A stretch of DNA of 64,000 nt, from contig JAIEMW010000004.1 of the NCBI GenBank assembly GCA_019751815.1, forward strand, positions 911,933 to 975,932, in the 5' to 3' direction. The stretch comes from Cyanobacteriota bacterium (lineage in GTDB: Bacteria > Cyanobacteriota > Vampirovibrionia > Vampirovibrionales > Vampirovibrionaceae). The notes beneath the pieces are model-generated. The model was not told the DNA's origin. It made no database searches and saw only the letters and a program-made list of their open reading frames with translations. This document shows positions 15,300 to 24,936 of this stretch, one piece after another (within the stretch, counting starts at the first letter, position 1; each line of letters opens with the position of its first letter). Position numbers and translations under genes: made by a program.

Positions 15300-17706
15300 G
15301 TCGAGAACAGCAGGAAAAGAGCCGGTTACACTATATAGACACAGTGTACATGTTTACACTGCCGCCAAACTTCTGTTTGGAGATTCGGAGTCCACTGCTT
15401 TATGTACACAATGGCTCCATTTTTTTGGAATTGAAAATAATACCTCTAAATTCTTGCTCAACTTAAAAATTGCCTGTCTGTTTCATGACATCGGGAAAGC
15501 CAACGTAGGATTCCAAAGAAGTATTAAGAAACAAGGTCGGCAACTGATTCGCCACGAACACCTGTCTACAATCTTTTTACTGAATCCTGAAATAAAGAAC
15601 TGGCTAGAACAACACAATGATATTTTTTATGAAGGAATTTTAGGGGCAGTACTTGGCCATCATTTTAAAGCGGCTCATCCTAGTCAGACTTTAAAAGTGT
15701 TAGAACATCGATTTGGTTATTGCACGAATGAGCAAACTCAATGGGAAATTCCATTTAATATCAGACACCCGGATATTCAGAAAGTTATTCATGAGGTAGT
15801 TCAACTATTAAAGAGTCAAACGCCAGACCTCTCAAAGTTATCAGAAAGCTGGGATAATAATTTAATTAACCAGTATATCAATGAATACAAACGACAAAAC
15901 GAATGCTTTAAACGCTCTTTTCTCCATCATGAAAATCATCTATGCAGTGAAAATCGGCTGTTGCTCGCCTTAAAGACTGGGGTTGTTGTTTCTGACAGTT
16001 TAGGTTCTGCTATGCCAAGAGCACATGTTCCTCCAGAAGAATGGGTTCAGGATTTTGTTGATCAATGCTTTCAAAGTGAGTATTTATCCCCAGATTGGAT
16101 TGATGAAAAAATCATACGCCCACGGCAAAAAGAAGTAGAAAACATCACCGGTTGTCAATTTGAATTGAAAGATTTTCAACAGGCAGTTTCTACTTTAGGA
16201 GCCAGGGCTTTGTTACTGGCTGGCTGTGGTTCTGGAAAAACCTTGGCGGCATGGTATTGGATACGACAACAGGTCAATAATAATCCAACCATCCGACGGG
16301 CTATATTCTTATATCCCACAAGGGCGACGGCTACCGAAGGGTTCCGGGATTACGTCTCCTGGGCTGGGGAAGACGCTGCACTCCTGCACGGAACCGCTGC
16401 TTACGATTTACAAGGAATGTTCGAGAACCCGGATGAAGAAGACGAACGCTCTCAACATCGGTACTCTACCTCGGATGAACGCCTTTATGCCTTAGGTTAC
16501 TGGAACAAAAGGGCTTTTAGTGCGACAGCCGATAGTTTTCTATCTTTCCTGAAAAATACCTATCGTTCCGTATGCCTGTTGCCGATTCTGGCAGAAAGCG
16601 TTTTGGTTATAGACGAGGTACATGCTTTTGATTCTAAAATGTTCGGTGCATTGGAACAATTTTTAAAACTATTTAATATTCCTGTTCTCTGTATGACTGC
16701 TTCATTATCCAACAGACGACAAGAGATTCTGACAAGTGCGTGTGGTTTGGAAATGTTCCCGAAAGAGAATCAAAATTTCGAAGAATTGCAAGCTGAAATG
16801 AAACATCCCAGATATCATGTAAAGAGGTTAGAAAATGACTCTCCTGAAAACATTGCCCTTGAAGCATTGAGAGAGAACAACAAAATTATGTGTGTCGTTA
16901 ACACGGTCGATCGTTGCCAAAAAATGGCTAGACGACTGACCGAAGCGTTAGCAGAAAACGAGTACTCATTAAAGCAAGAGACATTTCTAGAGAACAGTAA
17001 AATTCTTTGCTATCATAGTCGGTTTCGAGCAATAGACCGAAAGAAAATTCACGAAACGGTTATTCAAAGATTTAAAAATGAGCCAAAAGGTCTTGTTCTG
17101 GTAACCACCCAAGTTTGCGAGATGAGCCTGGATTTGGATGCGGATATCCTCATTACAGAAGCGGCTCCAGTATCCGCCCTGATTCAAAGAATGGGGCGTT
17201 GTTGCCGAAAGATAAAGCCGGGTAGGACAGGCGAAGTGTGGGTAATAGAACCTGAAAATGAGAAACCCTATGAAAAAGAGGATATAGAGGTTGGAAAAGC
17301 ATTTATTCAATCTTTGTTATTGAAGAACAAACCGGCTTCTCAAAGAGATCTGGCAGATTACCTAGAACAGATGGATGAAGGAAGTCGCCGGGAAATGAGT
17401 GGAAAGCCCACCTTGTTTACTCATGACGGTCTGTTTGCAACACCATCCTACGAAGATCCATTTAGAGATACCGATAACTATACAATTGATTGCGTTTTAG
17501 AAATTGATATTGAAAAATATAAAGTATTACCCAATGAAGCGAAACCGGGGTATATTGTGCCGGTGCCTCGTTACCTGTCGCAAGAGAATAGCTGTCTGCC
17601 TGGATGTTTAAAGATGGCTCCAAATACCCACTACTCGGAAAAGTTTGGTTTTCACAAGGAGGAAGTGTCTGATCATGTCCGAAGAGATCCTGTGCTTATC
17701 ATATGA
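15280..17706 (+). CDS. cas3: CRISPR helicase-nuclease Cas3
   Basis: 808 residues. The N-terminal HD nuclease carries YRHSVHV near 20, LFHDIGKANVGFQ near 67, RHEHLS near 90 and GHHF near 125. The SF2 helicase carries Walker A CGSGKTLA near 317, the DEVH box VIDEVHAFD near 445, motif III MTASLSN near 470, and motif VI QRMGRCCRK near 636. It unwinds and degrades target DNA after recruitment by the effector complex. ATG 15280 is preceded by AGGAAAGG; a longer frame to 15214 would overlap cas6 excessively and lacks a ribosome site. All catalytic residues appear intact. Confidence 0.96.
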   Translation: MQQLLAKSRTAGKEPVTLYRHSVHVYTAAKLLFGDSESTALCTQWLHFFGIENNTSKFLLNLKIACLFHDIGKANVGFQRSIKKQGRQLIRHEHLSTIFLLNPEIKNWLEQHNDIFYEGILGAVLGHHFKAAHPSQTLKVLEHRFGYCTNEQTQWEIPFNIRHPDIQKVIHEVVQLLKSQTPDLSKLSESWDNNLINQYINEYKRQNECFKRSFLHHENHLCSENRLLLALKTGVVVSDSLGSAMPRAHVPPEEWVQDFVDQCFQSEYLSPDWIDEKIIRPRQKEVENITGCQFELKDFQQAVSTLGARALLLAGCGSGKTLAAWYWIRQQVNNNPTIRRAIFLYPTRATATEGFRDYVSWAGEDAALLHGTAAYDLQGMFENPDEEDERSQHRYSTSDERLYALGYWNKRAFSATADSFLSFLKNTYRSVCLLPILAESVLVIDEVHAFDSKMFGALEQFLKLFNIPVLCMTASLSNRRQEILTSACGLEMFPKENQNFEELQAEMKHPRYHVKRLENDSPENIALEALRENNKIMCVVNTVDRCQKMARRLTEALAENEYSLKQETFLENSKILCYHSRFRAIDRKKIHETVIQRFKNEPKGLVLVTTQVCEMSLDLDADILITEAAPVSALIQRMGRCCRKIKPGRTGEVWVIEPENEKPYEKEDIEVGKAFIQSLLLKNKPASQRDLADYLEQMDEGSRREMSGKPTLFTHDGLFATPSYEDPFRDTDNYTIDCVLEIDIEKYKVLPNEAKPGYIVPVPRYLSQENSCLPGCLKMAPNTHYSEKFGFHKEEVSDHVRRDPVLII

Positions 17707-18904
17707 CGTATTTTCGTTGCCAACTGCGCAACACCGAGCGGGTTTGGCCGGGCTTTTGGTATTGCTCGATACTATGCAGGGTCGAAAGATAAATCCATTA
17801 CCTCAGGTTGAAAACACGGAATTTGGCGTTTATCAATTTCATTGGACAAAAGAAAGTCTTCGGGCTGTTTTGAATGAGTTCTATGATGCCACTATGGAGG
17901 AAAGACCCTCTAAAACAAAGCGTAGCGGTCAAACAGCACTCAAAGAAGAAGTACGGAAAAATGAAAAAACGGGCAAGGATGAGAAGCTATATTATTACGA
18001 ACAGTTGGCACCAAAAGCTTCTTTTTTTAGGGCACTGGATATGCATGATATCTGGATGAAGCTTTGGTGCAATGCACTTTGGCAGGTTTTACGGGCACAA
18101 CCTGCAACAAGAAAACCTTTTGACAACAGACAACAACATCAAGATGCTCTTGAAATCGATAAAGAATGGCAGGACTTGGCTAAATTCCAAAACACGATTG
18201 AGAGTAATGGGCAATTTCTGACAGCCAGTCTTTCAGGGTGTTACTTTATTGGCAGTCAGGCACATAATGCTGAGAAAGTAGCTTTTCGAGGGCGGGTTGA
18301 CGAAAATTTTCTGCTACATTTCTGGCCAATTGTCATGGGTGTTTATCAACCTAATATTCTAATGAATGACGGTAAAATGGAGTTTCAAGGCTATGTTTTA
18401 GTGATTCCTGATGTACTGGATGTCGAAGGTTTCAAGGAAGACTACAAACAGGCCATTGGACAGCTTTCATCAGAAGTCGCTGGCTATCGTCCGAAAGATT
18501 CAATTATTAGTATTCATCATGAAGGTGGACTTGCCTATGCCTGGCATTTAATGAAAATTGCCAGTGCTCAAGCCCAAAAATTACAAGCTTATGAGTTCAA
18601 GGTTTCTGGGGTAGAAACTTATCACCTCAAACGAGAGGGTAACAATGTTTATATGCTGGCCTCTGATCGTTTAAAGCTATCTAAATCCATTTTAGAGCAG
18701 TATGAACGCATTGTTCAAAAATATACTCATCCAATATTTAAGCGACAGCTCATTGTAAATCTTTTAGAGAATGACCGGCCTTGGTACAGAGGTTTTGATA
18801 ATATTTTTTCCAAAATGTCGATAGAACATTTTATCGGAAATACTACAAAAGGATTTACATATAACGTTTCTCAAAAACTAGACACTGAAAGGAGTACACA
18901 ATGA
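17675..18904 (+). CDS. cas8: CRISPR effector large subunit Cas8 (Cmx8 type)
   Basis: 409 residues. The N-terminus (LCLSYDVFSLPTAQHRAGLAGLLVLL) is typical of Cmx8 proteins, which recognise the PAM and recruit Cas3. A central basic region (RPSKTKRSGQ) and the segment SLSGCYFIGSQAHNAEKVAFRGR follow. ATG 17675 has an excellent AAGGAGGAAG ten bases upstream; the start lies inside the cas3 end (32-bp overlap). It ends in an ATGA overlap with a 143-residue gene that looks like the usual Cas8 C-terminal helical part, so the large subunit appears split here. Confidence 0.88.
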   Translation: MSEEILCLSYDVFSLPTAQHRAGLAGLLVLLDTMQGRKINPLPQVENTEFGVYQFHWTKESLRAVLNEFYDATMEERPSKTKRSGQTALKEEVRKNEKTGKDEKLYYYEQLAPKASFFRALDMHDIWMKLWCNALWQVLRAQPATRKPFDNRQQHQDALEIDKEWQDLAKFQNTIESNGQFLTASLSGCYFIGSQAHNAEKVAFRGRVDENFLLHFWPIVMGVYQPNILMNDGKMEFQGYVLVIPDVLDVEGFKEDYKQAIGQLSSEVAGYRPKDSIISIHHEGGLAYAWHLMKIASAQAQKLQAYEFKVSGVETYHLKREGNNVYMLASDRLKLSKSILEQYERIVQKYTHPIFKRQLIVNLLENDRPWYRGFDNIFSKMSIEHFIGNTTKGFTYNVSQKLDTERSTQ

Positions 18905-19332
18905 CAACAAGGTTAGAAATTGAACAACCTGTTATCAATAAAAGAGAATTACCTATTCTGATTCATGATTTAATCAAAGGCTATATCATTCGAACAACTG
19001 AAGAAAAAACAAATAAAGAAAATTCTCAAAAATATTGGGATAAACGTGAAAAAACATGCTTAAATGCCTTTTATCGTTTAAGAGCCTGTAAAAATAGGGA
19101 AGATTTTTTAGTCTACTTCACTGGAACACTATGCTCTGTCCCGCAATTCATCCGAGAAGAGGAGTATCAAGTAATCGCGGAATATCTTACTGGAAAAGAA
19201 AACTGGGAAGATGTGAAATCATTATCAATGCTAGCACTGTCAAAATTAAGTTACCGCCCAAAATCTGAGCAAAATCAAGAAAAACAATCAGATCAAGACA
19301 TTACATCTCAAACTGAAGAAGGAGACGAATAA
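18901..19332 (+). CDS. Cas11-like small subunit / detached Cas8 C-terminus
   Basis: 143 residues, predicted mostly helical, with an acidic Gln/Glu-rich tail. The segments YWDKREKTCLNAFYRLRACK, FVYFTG-like LVYFTGTLCSVPQFI and WEDVKSLSMLALSKL recall the C-terminal helical bundle of Cmx8-type Cas8. In several type I systems this region is also made separately as Cas11, which lines the belly of Cascade. Here it is an independent gene, coupled by ATGA to cas8 and two bases from the cas7 start. Position in the operon supports an effector role; the homology is judged by eye. Confidence 0.7.
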   Translation: MTTRLEIEQPVINKRELPILIHDLIKGYIIRTTEEKTNKENSQKYWDKREKTCLNAFYRLRACKNREDFLVYFTGTLCSVPQFIREEEYQVIAEYLTGKENWEDVKSLSMLALSKLSYRPKSEQNQEKQSDQDITSQTEEGDE

Positions 19333-19334
19333 CC

Positions 19335-20303
19335 ATGAACAAAAATCTGTTTGCAACTGTACTCACATACCCTGCGCCTTCCTCCAACTACCGGGGGGAA
19401 TCGGAACAAAATCGAACAATTTTGCAAAAAATAACGCATGGGAAGCATGAATATGCGGTAATTTCTCCTGAGGCCATTCGAAACGCCTTGAGAGAAATCT
19501 TTTGGATTTATGATAAAGACATCTGTAACCGTGAACGTCTCCATAATGAAGAACAGTTGGCTGTTCGATTCAAAGATTTCCCATACCCGGAACGGTATAT
19601 TGATGATTTTTTCTTTGGTTACTTGGTTGCTGATCGTAAACAAGTGCCAAACGATGTTCAAAAGGAGCGCAATTTTCAGTTTAAACGGGATTCAATTTTA
19701 CGAAATAACCTAGCAGTGGCCTTGGAACCTTACCGCCATGATACCGTATTTAGCCAGTCCCCTCAAAACAGCAAAGATTCTAAATGGAAAAATGCTGATA
19801 ATTCGCAACTGTTACACCGGGAAGAATCGTTGACGGCTTTTCAATATCCTTTTGCGTTGAACCTGAACGACTGCAAGTTAGATGATTCCCAACACGGTGA
19901 AAAATTTAAGCAATGGCTCCAATATCTATTAAAGGCAATTGCTGAACTCAATGGAGTTGCTGGTAATGCAGCCCGAAGCTATTTTGAAATGCAACCTGCC
20001 AGTATTGTAATGAGATTAACTCCCTCCTTGGTGGCCAATTACAGTACATACGGCTTCAAACCTGACGGTACTTTCCCTGAGGTTATTAACGGCATCTTAC
20101 AAGGCGATTACCCTGGCCATGAGTTTTATTTTGGTGGTGTAATCGTCCGAGAAAAACTGGATGAGGAAACCCAGAATCAATTAAAACAAAAAGGTGTTCA
20201 CCTGTATCGTATGGCCAATCAAGCTTTGGACGTGGTATCACAAGAAGTCACCGGTCAGGGATTTCTTCTTAATGCACCTGCTGTAGAGAAGGTGAGCTCA
20301 TAA
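19335..20303 (+). CDS. cas7: CRISPR backbone subunit Cas7 (DevR/Cst2 family)
   Basis: 322 residues beginning MNKNLFATVLTYPAPSSNYR, the diagnostic start of DevR-type Cas7, with VISPEAIRNALREIFW near 45 and a C-terminal GNAARSYFEMQPASIVMRLT. It polymerises along the crRNA and cleaves nothing in type I systems. The gene starts two bases after the small-subunit stop and its stop overlaps the cas5 start (TAATG), indicating coupled translation. Confidence 0.93.
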   Translation: MNKNLFATVLTYPAPSSNYRGESEQNRTILQKITHGKHEYAVISPEAIRNALREIFWIYDKDICNRERLHNEEQLAVRFKDFPYPERYIDDFFFGYLVADRKQVPNDVQKERNFQFKRDSILRNNLAVALEPYRHDTVFSQSPQNSKDSKWKNADNSQLLHREESLTAFQYPFALNLNDCKLDDSQHGEKFKQWLQYLLKAIAELNGVAGNAARSYFEMQPASIVMRLTPSLVANYSTYGFKPDGTFPEVINGILQGDYPGHEFYFGGVIVREKLDEETQNQLKQKGVHLYRMANQALDVVSQEVTGQGFLLNAPAVEKVSS

Positions 20304-21043
20304 TGAGGTTGCGAATAAAAGCCCCTTTTGCAACCTTTAGAACCTTTACAGCTGGTTGGTTTCGTCCTTCCGCAATGTATATTACACCCAGTGCCGCTTA
20401 TGGTCTTCTTTTAAATCTGGCGGGTATTGAGAGCCGATATGATGACGAAAAATCAGCCATGACACTGATGAAGCCAGATCTACCGGTTTGTGAGATTGCA
20501 TTAGGCATGGTTTCTGAAAAAGCCGAATTGGTGGAGGAACAAACCCTTTATCAGCAAGTCCACAACTATCCAGTCGGATCTTCCGGTAAAGAGAGTAAAG
20601 ATGATTGCAAAGGGAACAAATATAATATCCAGCCTGTTCGTAGAGGCTTTCTGACAAACATTGATGGGTATATTGTTATTCGTAACAATCCTGAATTAGA
20701 AAAAAAAATTCGCACAGGATTACAACATGGCCTTTCTTCTCTTACAGAAAACAATCAGCCTCGTTATGGTGTCCCTTTCTTAGGCGACAACAACTTTATG
20801 ATCGATTTTCTCAGAGAAGAAAACGGGACGTTGGGGACTCTTGTGAAATGGTTATACAGGGCTGATTTAAAGTCCATCTCAAATCAGCCAAGATTACCAG
20901 AAGAGTTTCCCCTTATGCAACGAATGCCTGTTTGGATTGATCGGCAAGACATGACAAAGACCATCTCCACACTGATTGGGGTTCAAGAAGAGCCTGATAT
21001 TGACCCGCCTGATATGGCATGGTTCAAGGTAGGGCCTCAATAA
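20303..21043 (+). CDS. cas5: CRISPR effector subunit Cas5 (DevS/Cmx5 type)
   Basis: 246 residues. The start MRLRIKAPFATFRTFTAGWF with TPSAAYGLLLNLAGIES matches Cas5 proteins, where the N-terminal RAMP strand and the G-rich loop (SAAYGLL) bind the 5' handle of the crRNA. The C-terminal PVWIDRQDMTKTISTLIG region is also typical of the DevS branch. Overlaps cas7 by one base. Confidence 0.92.
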   Translation: MRLRIKAPFATFRTFTAGWFRPSAMYITPSAAYGLLLNLAGIESRYDDEKSAMTLMKPDLPVCEIALGMVSEKAELVEEQTLYQQVHNYPVGSSGKESKDDCKGNKYNIQPVRRGFLTNIDGYIVIRNNPELEKKIRTGLQHGLSSLTENNQPRYGVPFLGDNNFMIDFLREENGTLGTLVKWLYRADLKSISNQPRLPEEFPLMQRMPVWIDRQDMTKTISTLIGVQEEPDIDPPDMAWFKVGPQ

Positions 21044-21102
21044 AAGGCAATTATGACTAGCCTCTCGGTTTGATTAGAACGTATCAAACCGGATGTAGGC
21101 TT

Positions 21103-22788
21103 ATGACTCCATCAACACCAACCGTCATACCCACTGAACACCGATACGATGAGACTCTTCGAGTTAATGCCTTGCATGCTCTACTATACTGCCCGAGGCT
21201 CTTTTACCTTGAGGAGGTAGAGGAACTCTACACGCAAGACGAGCGAGTCTATGCCGGGCGGCGGCTTCATGCCAAGCTGGAACAGAATTATGCGGATAAC
21301 GAAACCATCGAAGCTTATACACTGGAATCACCCAAATTGGGCTTGAGAGGGAAGGTCGATTGTCTAAAAACCGAAAAGGGCCAGTTCATTCCTTATGAAC
21401 ACAAGCGGGGGCGCTCCCTCCGCAAAAACGGCAAAGCCACTCCTTGGCCAAGTGATCGGATTCAGGTGCTGGCCTATGCCTTGCTCTTGGAAGATTGTTT
21501 ACAGGTCGAGATTACTGAGGCCCGCATTCGTTATCACGCGGAAAATGTCCTGGTTCATGTCCCGGTGGATGAGGAAGGTCGGAAGGAAGTCTGCCAGGCA
21601 ATTGTACAAGCCTATACACTCCGTCAGAGCACAGATCGCCCGCCAGTTATAGAAAACGAAAAACTGTGCGCCACTTGTGCACTAGCCCCTGTTTGCCTGC
21701 CAGAGGAGTCACGGTTGCTGGAACGTTCAGAACAAAAGACAAGACGATTTTTCCCTGAGGATGATTCCCGACAGATCCTCCATATCACTAGCCCTGAATT
21801 CAAGGTTGGACGAAGTGGTCACCAGGTTAAAATCACGCATGTCAAGGGTGAACAGCCGGATATCACAGTTCCAATCAATGATATTGGCCAAATAGTGCTC
21901 CACGGCTTTCCACAAATCAGTACGCAAACGTTGGCATTTTGTTCAGAACACGATATCGGTGTTCATCTGATTTCTCGCGGGGGAAAATATATCGGAAGCT
22001 TTCAGCCAGGAACATCTAATGTCCAGAGAACGATTCGTCAATACAAAGCGCTTACCGACTCTGGCTTTTGTACCAATTTGGCTCGAAAAGTGGTTGGTTG
22101 TCACGCCGAACATCAGCGGCAGGTTTTGATGCGCTACAAGCGCAGCGGCATCAAGAATGCAGATGAATTGCAAACTATTACGAATCAAATGGCGATCCTG
22201 ATTAAATCCATCCCGACGGTATCGGAACTTGAGACATTACTTGGGGTAGAAGGTAATCTTGCTCATCTGTATTTCCAAGCCTTACCATTGATTCTATCTG
22301 ATACGTTGGATGAGCGGATGATCCCAAAAGGTCGAAATAAACGCCCTCCCTTGGATCGCTTTAACGCTCTCTTGAGTTTTGGATATAGCATGTTGTTAAA
22401 AGACGTCATGAACGCAATTATTACCGTAGGTTTGGAACCTGCCCTGGGCTTCTATCATCAGCCACGTTCGCAAGCTGCGCCATTAGCCTTGGATTTAATG
22501 GAGATATTTAGAGTATTGTTGGTTGATATTCCAGTTATCAACTCGGTAAATCGGCATCAATGGTCTCCAGACGAGGATTTTACGATTGCGGGCCAACAGG
22601 TTTGGCTGAATGACGATGGACGGAAGAAATTCATTGACCTTTATGAAAAGCGTAAAAAAGAAACCTGGAAACACCCTGTTATTGGCTACTCACTCTCATA
22701 CAGCCGCCTCTTAGAACTGGAAGTTCGTCTTCTGGAAAAAGAATGGACGAATGAAGGCGGATTATTCGCACAATTGAGGATACGCTAA
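21103..22788 (+). CDS. cas4-cas1: Cas4-Cas1 fusion adaptation protein
   Basis: 561 residues. The Cas4 half (about 1-215) has the iron-sulfur cysteines (YCPRLFYLEE near 29; CATCALAPVC near 189) and the nuclease motif GKVDCLK...PYEHKRG near 86-100 with DRIQVLAYALLLED. The Cas1 half begins near 225 (ILHITSPEFKVG) and carries the metal ligands: E in GVEGNLAHLYF near 382, H in GFYHQPRS near 451, and D/E in LDLMEIFRVLLVD near 464. The fusion selects and trims PAM-containing prespacers and integrates them with Cas2. ATG 21103 was chosen over TTG 21070 because the Cas4 domain starts right after it. All active-site residues are present. Confidence 0.95.
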   Translation: MTPSTPTVIPTEHRYDETLRVNALHALLYCPRLFYLEEVEELYTQDERVYAGRRLHAKLEQNYADNETIEAYTLESPKLGLRGKVDCLKTEKGQFIPYEHKRGRSLRKNGKATPWPSDRIQVLAYALLLEDCLQVEITEARIRYHAENVLVHVPVDEEGRKEVCQAIVQAYTLRQSTDRPPVIENEKLCATCALAPVCLPEESRLLERSEQKTRRFFPEDDSRQILHITSPEFKVGRSGHQVKITHVKGEQPDITVPINDIGQIVLHGFPQISTQTLAFCSEHDIGVHLISRGGKYIGSFQPGTSNVQRTIRQYKALTDSGFCTNLARKVVGCHAEHQRQVLMRYKRSGIKNADELQTITNQMAILIKSIPTVSELETLLGVEGNLAHLYFQALPLILSDTLDERMIPKGRNKRPPLDRFNALLSFGYSMLLKDVMNAIITVGLEPALGFYHQPRSQAAPLALDLMEIFRVLLVDIPVINSVNRHQWSPDEDFTIAGQQVWLNDDGRKKFIDLYEKRKKETWKHPVIGYSLSYSRLLELEVRLLEKEWTNEGGLFAQLRIR

Positions 22789-23084
22789 TGGTGGCCGATG
22801 AACATTGGTATTTGTTGTCATACGACATTCGCGATGATAAGCGGTATCGTCAGGCAGTCAAAGTCATTAAAGGATTTGCTGAACGTCTCCAATACTCGGT
22901 ATTCCGTTGTAAACTTTTCCCAAAAAAACGAGAAAAAATCCGGTTGGAGCTATCCAAAATCCTAGCTCCAGACGATAATATCCTTATTGTTGAATTGTGC
23001 CATCAGTGTGTTGAAAAGGTTAAACGAACAAACAACACCTCAGATTGGTTACCAGAACCAGAAAGTTACCGAGTTATTGGATAA
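22788..23084 (+). CDS. cas2: CRISPR adaptation protein Cas2
   Basis: 98 residues with the ferredoxin-like Cas2 fold: strand WYLLSYDIRDDKRYRQAVKV with the conserved Asp at about 13, then RLQYSVFRCKL and DNILIVELCHQC. It dimerises between two Cas1 dimers as the integrase scaffold. The start overlaps the cas4-cas1 stop (TAATG). Last cas gene, immediately before the leader. Confidence 0.95.
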   Translation: MVADEHWYLLSYDIRDDKRYRQAVKVIKGFAERLQYSVFRCKLFPKKREKIRLELSKILAPDDNILIVELCHQCVEKVKRTNNTSDWLPEPESYRVIG

Positions 23085-23338
23085 ATTCAAGAACGTGTTT
23101 TTCTTCCAGTGTTTTTGTGAAGGAAAAGGGTTAAGAAGTGCTGATACGAAAGGGCTGTCCGGCATGTTATTTGGCTGTTATATCCTTGAAAAATCTGGAA
23201 ATCCTTTTATAGATGGAGTTAAGAGGTTCATACTTATACTAAATAATGTCTGCTCAGATGGTATTTCCCTCAAATTTTCTTTATACCTTGAATACACAAT
23301 GCTGCATGCCTTATACTGCTTGAAGAAAAACGTCTACT
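23085..23338 (+). promoter_or_regulatory. CRISPR leader with array promoter
   Basis: 254 bp, AT-rich, no credible gene. TTGAAT (23288-23293) and TATACT (23312-23317) with 18-bp spacing predict a start near 23324, just before the first repeat. This sets transcription and new-spacer insertion at the left end of the array. Confidence 0.75.
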
Positions 23339-24529
23339 CCGCATAGACCTTTGATGCCGCAAGGCGTTGAGCACGAAATAAAAATAAACAAAGAAGGGAA
23401 GGCTCATTGCCCGCATAGACCTTTGATGCCGCAAGGCGTTGAGCACGCTTCATTGTGGGCCTGTTTTCTTGCTAGCATTATAGCCGCATAGACCTTTGAT
23501 GCCGCAAGGCGTTGAGCACAAAGCAGAAGGGGGATCCCTGACATCCCGGGAGCACCGCATAGACCTTTGATGCCGCAAGGCGTTGAGCACAAAGATACTA
23601 CTTGTTTGGAAAAAAGCTAGGTAGGCCGCATAGACCTTTGATGCCGCAAGGCGTTGAGCACTGCAATAATGGCTTTCATGCCTGCGAAAATATTTTCCGC
23701 ATAGACCTTTGATGCCGCAAGGCGTTGAGCACGAGACCCTGCACAATTAGAAACTCAAAGTCAGCAGTCCGCATAGACCTTTGATGCCGCAAGGCGTTGA
23801 GCACTACAACTGAGGTACTTGCCGTGACACAATCGAATATCCGCATAGACCTTTGATGCCGCAAGGCGTTGAGCACGGCAAGGCCAGAAAAACAACCGTT
23901 CGCGATGGGGTCCGCATAGACCTTTGATGCCGCAAGGCGTTGAGCACGTACAAGCTTGACGAAAAAGGGAGGTTTGTTGAGGCCGCATAGACCTTTGATG
24001 CCGCAAGGCGTTGAGCACATCTATTCCCTATTTCTGGTGGACTGACTGAAACACCGCATAGACCTTTGATGCCGCAAGGCGATGAGCACTAGAACTATGC
24101 GCCCATTTGCCGGCTGTGGAACCCGCATAGACCTTTGATGCCGCAAGGCGTTGAGCACGTGCGCCCATACCCTTAGTCCGCTAGCAGGTACGACCGCATA
24201 GACCTTTGATGCCGCAAGGCGTTGAGCACTTGGCGCTGATCCTATCTCGATAGGCACAGAGTCAATAACCGCATAGACCTTTGATGCCGCAAGGCGTTGA
24301 GCACGAAAATCATTACATGACGACTGTAGGCAGTGGTGCCCGCATAGACCTTTGATGCCGCAAGGCGTTGAGCACCAGCTCAAAGCAAGGCCCCAATTTT
24401 TGGCCCTACCGAGCAGATCCGCATAGACCTTTGATGCCGCAAGGCGTTGAGCACCCATATGATCCCAATTGAAATCACAGCTCATATAGATCGCCGCATA
24501 GACCTTTGATGCCGCAAGGCGTTGAGCAC
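23339..24529 (+). CRISPR. CRISPR array, 17 repeats of 36 bp, 16 spacers
   Basis: Repeats start at 23339, 23411, 23484, 23555, 23626, 23697, 23769, 23841, 23912, 23983, 24054, 24123, 24194, 24269, 24340, 24419 and 24494. Each begins CCGCATAGACCTTTGATGCC and ends GGCGTTGAGCAC. All are identical except the eleventh (GTTG to GATG near its 3' end). The RNA forms a stem with a GCAA tetraloop (GATGCC/GGCGTT) and leaves UUGAGCAC as 5' handle. Spacers are 33-43 nt: mostly 35-37, with 39, 43 and 39 among the four leader-distal ones. No degenerate terminal repeat: the last repeat is intact and abuts a gene remnant. No spacer obviously matches this window. Confidence 0.98.
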
Positions 24530-24691
24530 TCTCCAAGGCGAGAGCATTCAAGGAAGCCGGATGGGCAATATACCCAGATTGAGAAAATGTATCCTAGCTT
24601 AAGAAAGATCGAGCTATTCGCCCGAACCCGACAAGAGGGCTGGGACGCATGGGGTAATGAAGTTGAATCCTCTTTAGAGTGGGGGGCTTAG
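24530..24691 (+). pseudogene. C-terminal remnant of an MT-A70-type adenine methyltransferase
   Basis: The frame directly after the last repeat reads SPRREHSRKPDGQYTQIEK, then MYPSLRKIELFARTRQEGWD and AWGNEV, ending at 24691. The HSRKPD, KIELFAR and GWDxWGNE motifs are the C-terminal signature of MT-A70 N6-adenine methyltransferases, common in phages and integrative elements. The catalytic DPPW motif and all upstream sequence are missing: the open frame continues back only into the repeat. The array end therefore joins this gene at a breakpoint. Confidence 0.75.
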
Positions 24692-24936
24692 ACAATTCTC
24701 TCAGTTGTCGCTGCCATAACAGGAAAGAAAAAAAGAATGGAGGTCCTTCTACACCTCCCCGTGAAAACGGCACATCCCAATAACAGGGTTGATACTTTTG
24801 GCCCCAAGCAGTACACTGAAAATATCGAGTTTTTTGGGGAATTATTAAAATTTTACAGAAACCTCGAATCTACCTATTTTCGCTGCGTTGAAGGCAACGG
24901 GGAAATTCAAAAGGTTAAGGTTTCTTTACAACCTGC
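24692..24936. other. Non-coding island end before the tRNA
   Basis: 245 bp between the methyltransferase remnant and the attachment repeat. A short inverted repeat (AGGTG at 24752 region with complementary CACCT/CCTCC) and AT-rich DNA are present. I find no gene; an open frame starting at 24737 runs into the tRNA and is not credible. Confidence 0.4.

Noticed and set aside
22987-23346. 119-codon frame overlapping cas2 and the leader
   Set aside because: It is an out-of-frame reading through cas2 and the AT-rich leader, with no coding features.
23404-24551. Several minus-strand open frames across the array with repeated Ala-Gln-Arg-Leu or Cys-Ser-Thr-Pro blocks
   Set aside because: They are translations of the CRISPR repeats and spacers; no start signals and no family features.
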